Assembly: GCA_002306975.1 (NCBI GenBank)
Contig: DBTI01000260.1
Span: 1,627-8,675 of the forward strand
DNA from: Ruminococcaceae bacterium UBA1320
Lineage (GTDB): Bacteria > Bacillota > Clostridia > Oscillospirales > Ethanoligenentaceae
DNA: 7,049 nt
Reading direction: 5' to 3'
Positions 5,176 to 7,049 of this stretch are shown here, piece after piece. Each line of letters opens with the position of its first letter. Position 1 is the stretch's first letter. The notes beneath the pieces were generated by a model, which did no database searches, was not told where the DNA came from, and saw only the letters and a list, made by a program, of their open reading frames with translations. The translations under genes were made by a program, and so were the position numbers.

Positions 5176-6573
5176 TCAAACGCCGAAATACGCCTTTGCA
5201 TTTTTGTATGAAATACCCGTAACGATTTCCGTAAGCGTTTCCATATCTGCCGGATATTCGCCGTTCTCTACCATGTCGCCGAGCATGTTGCAGAGAATGC
5301 GCCTGAAATATTCATGGCGCGGATAAGATAAGAAGCTGCGGCTGTCGGTTAGCATTCCGAGAAATTTGCCCAAAACGCCAAGGTTGGCAAGGTCGGTCAT
5401 CTGGCGGGTCATACCCTCGATGTGGTCATTTACCCACCATGCCGCGCCGAGCTGAAGCTTGCTTGCGATTTCGCTTGACTGGAAATTGCCGAGCATTGTG
5501 CCAAGCACATAGTTATCCTTCGGGTTAAGCGTAAAGAGAATAGTCTTCGGCAGAATATTCTTAGCGTCAAGGCTGTCGAGCATGCGTGAAAGAGGCTGCG
5601 CGATTTCTTTGTCGTCAGCCGAATCAAAGCCGGTGTCCGGCCCCAATTGTTTGAACATTTTTGTATTGTTGTTGCGCATTGCGCCAAGATGAAGCTCCAT
5701 AGCTATGTTGTGCTTGACGTATTCGCCGCAGAGGTGTGTTAAAAGAGCGGTCTTGTATTTTTCAATATCGCAAGCGCTTAAAGAATCGCCGGCAAGCGCT
5801 TTTTTCAAGATCGCGTCGACTTCTTCTTTGCTTGCTGCGTTGTAGGGGACATAGACAAAAGCATGGTCGCTTGCTACACAGCCCATTTTGGCAAAGAAAT
5901 CAATGCGCTGTGAAAGTGTGGCGCAAAGCCCGTCAAAGCTTTCGATTTTTGCGTCTGCCGATTTGGCAAGGACGGCAATGTAAGCGGCAAAGCCCTGCGC
6001 GTCGATGTTAAGAGCCTTATCGGGTCTGAAAGCGGGAACAACTTTAACCGCAAAACTTTTGTCTTCTGCGATCAGCTTGTGATATTCAAGGCTGTCGGCA
6101 GGATCGTCGGTCGTGCAGATGACGGCGACGTTTGACTTATTGATTAGCTCGCGAGGGGTGAAGCCGCCGGCTTTAATTTTTGCATTCGCCTTGTTCCAGA
6201 TTTCATCAGCCGTTTTCGGAGAAAGCGGCGTGTCGATTTCGAAAAAGCGCTGCAACTCAAGGTGAGTCCAGTGATAGAGCGGGTTACCGATGCAGTAGGG
6301 GAGAGTCTGTGCCCATGCATTAAACTTCTCATGCCAGCTGCTGTCGCCGGTTATATATTTTTCATCTATGCCAAAGCTGCGCATTACGCGCCATTTGTAA
6401 TGGTCGCCGCCGAGCCACATCTGTGCGATATCCTCAAACGGTTTGTCCTCATAGATTTCCTTTGGGGACAGATGACAGTGATAATCGAATATCGGTTCTT
6501 TTGAAGCCGCCGCGAATAGCTTTTTCGCGGTTTCTGTTTTAAGCAGGAAATCTTCATCCATAAATTTTTTCAT
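5176..6573 (-). CDS. uxaC: Uronate isomerase (glucuronate/galacturonate isomerase)
   Basis: A 465-residue cytoplasmic enzyme of the amidohydrolase superfamily. It isomerises D-galacturonate to D-tagaturonate and D-glucuronate to D-fructuronate. The N-terminus KKFMDEDFLLKTETAKKLF leads into the metal-binding YHCHLSP (H32, H34). Further family blocks are GNPLYHWTHLEL at 96-107, CTTDDPAD at 153-160, AFRPDKA at 181-187, ELHLGAMRNNN at 293-303, WWVNDHIEGM at 379-388, and LTDSRSFLSYPRHEYFRRILC at 408-428 with D410 and R412. Length is within the usual 460-475, so the gene is complete. The start ATG overlaps the stop of uxaA by four bases (ATGA), so its translation is likely coupled; an AAGGA lies 12 bases upstream, within the uxaA end. 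Which uronate is the main substrate is decided by the partner genes, and altronate dehydratase next door points to galacturonate. Confidence 0.97.
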   Translation of the reverse strand: MKKFMDEDFLLKTETAKKLFAAASKEPIFDYHCHLSPKEIYEDKPFEDIAQMWLGGDHYKWRVMRSFGIDEKYITGDSSWHEKFNAWAQTLPYCIGNPLYHWTHLELQRFFEIDTPLSPKTADEIWNKANAKIKAGGFTPRELINKSNVAVICTTDDPADSLEYHKLIAEDKSFAVKVVPAFRPDKALNIDAQGFAAYIAVLAKSADAKIESFDGLCATLSQRIDFFAKMGCVASDHAFVYVPYNAASKEEVDAILKKALAGDSLSACDIEKYKTALLTHLCGEYVKHNIAMELHLGAMRNNNTKMFKQLGPDTGFDSADDKEIAQPLSRMLDSLDAKNILPKTILFTLNPKDNYVLGTMLGNFQSSEIASKLQLGAAWWVNDHIEGMTRQMTDLANLGVLGKFLGMLTDSRSFLSYPRHEYFRRILCNMLGDMVENGEYPADMETLTEIVTGISYKNAKAYFGV

Positions 6574-7049
6574 AACGTTACACCATCCTTGAAAATTGCA
6601 ATTTCACGATACCCGTTTTGTTCATTGCGGGTTTTATATTTTCCTGACGCCGTGTCGAGTATAAGAGAAAACAGTGCTTTTGACGCGTCTTCAAACGATG
6701 TGCCCGAAAGGATGGTTCCGGCGTTAAAGTCTACCCACGCCGGTTTCTTTTCGAAAAGCACGGAGTTTGTGGCGATCTTGACTGTCGGCACAGGCGCGCC
6801 AAACGGTGTGCCGCGGCCTGTGGAAAACAGTACAATCTGCGCGCCAGCTGCCGCCAGCGCCGTGGTGGCGACAAGGTCGTTTCCCGGGGCGTTAAGCAGG
6901 TTCAAGCCGTTGTGCGATAAGCGGCCTGCATAGGGGAGTACGGCGGCCACAGGCGCGCTGCCGCTTTTTTGCGTGCAGCCCAGTGCCTTATCCTCCAGGG
7001 TGGAAATGCCGCCCGCTTTGTTGCCGGGCGAGGGATTGTTGTTCATCTC
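6570..7049 (-). CDS. uxaA: Altronate dehydratase, C-terminal part (N-terminus beyond the window)
   Basis: The last 159 residues of an enzyme of the UxaA/GarD (altronate/galactarate dehydratase) family, which removes water from D-altronate to give 2-keto-3-deoxygluconate. The reading frame is open through position 7049, with a glutamate codon before the first visible methionine. That methionine is internal, because conserved family sequence starts at once. Recognisable blocks, counted from it, are NPSPGNKAGGISTLEDKALGC at 4-24, APGNDLVATTALAAAGAQ at 53-70, LFSTGRGTPFG at 73-83, PTVKIATN at 87-94, and DFNAG at 106-110. Full-length UxaA is about 490-500 residues, so about two thirds lies outside. 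GarD shares this C-terminal domain and cannot be excluded by sequence alone, but the overlapping uxaC and downstream kdgA-kdgK make altronate dehydratase by far the likeliest. It appears to be near the head of the visible operon; its promoter is not in view. Confidence 0.9.
   Translation of the reverse strand, partial: EMNNNPSPGNKAGGISTLEDKALGCTQKSGSAPVAAVLPYAGRLSHNGLNLLNAPGNDLVATTALAAAGAQIVLFSTGRGTPFGAPVPTVKIATNSVLFEKKPAWVDFNAGTILSGTSFEDASKALFSLILDTASGKYKTRNEQNGYREIAIFKDGVTL

Noticed and set aside
4458..5222. A 254-codon open frame on the plus strand opposite eda and the start of kdgK
   Set aside because: It is fully antisense to genes with intact catalytic motifs, has cysteine- and arginine-rich low-information content, no family resemblance, and arises from the codon bias of the real strand.
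6589..6933. A 114-codon open frame on the plus strand at the right end
   Set aside because: It lies antisense to the conserved C-terminal domain of altronate dehydratase and shows no independent signals.
1..7049. Searched for CRISPR repeats, insertion sequence ends, tRNA genes, riboswitches and phage-like genes
   Set aside because: No regularly spaced repeats, transposase-like frames, cloverleaf candidates or long structured leaders were recognised by eye; the only sizeable palindrome is the terminator at 2700-2735.

Overview
The window looks like chromosome from an endospore-forming Firmicute, most likely a clostridial gut or plant-fibre anaerobe of the Ruminococcaceae/Oscillospiraceae kind. 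The reasons are a recognisable Tlp-type spore protein, strong AGGAGG-like ribosome binding sites, clean sigma-A promoters with AT-rich intergenic DNA, and a pectin-sugar (hexuronate) catabolic operon. The species call is inference. No mobile element, rRNA, tRNA or CRISPR array is visible.

Layout. (1) At 1-698, minus strand, is ribonuclease Z, cut at the left edge so that its C-terminus is missing. (2) At 762-983, minus strand, is the small spore protein Tlp, with an intrinsic terminator between it and rnz. (3) At 1165-1356, plus strand, is a 63-residue conserved-looking protein of unknown function. It diverges from tlp across about 180 bp. (4) At 1671-2651, plus strand, is a Gfo/Idh/MocA oxidoreductase of the dimeric dihydrodiol/xylose dehydrogenase type, behind a near-perfect sigma-A promoter. 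(5) A bidirectional terminator at 2700-2735 separates it from the convergent operon. (6) At 2764-7049, minus strand, the transcription order is uxaA (only its C-terminal third is in the window), uxaC, kdgA/eda, kdgK, and a small transaldolase.

How the operon works together. Uronate isomerase turns D-galacturonate into D-tagaturonate (or glucuronate into fructuronate). Altronate dehydratase turns D-altronate into 2-keto-3-deoxygluconate (KDG). KDG kinase makes KDPG, and KDPG aldolase cleaves it to pyruvate and glyceraldehyde 3-phosphate. Tagaturonate reductase (UxaB), which links tagaturonate to altronate, is not in the window and would be expected upstream, beyond position 7049. The transaldolase at the 3' end of the operon has its own promoter. 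It may connect the glyceraldehyde 3-phosphate to the non-oxidative pentose phosphate pathway.

I found no convincing previously undescribed system. The points most worth a second look are the transaldolase attached to the uronate operon with a private promoter, two cysteines in the Tlp protein, a possible rnz promoter laid over the tlp terminator, and the uncharacterised 63-residue protein.
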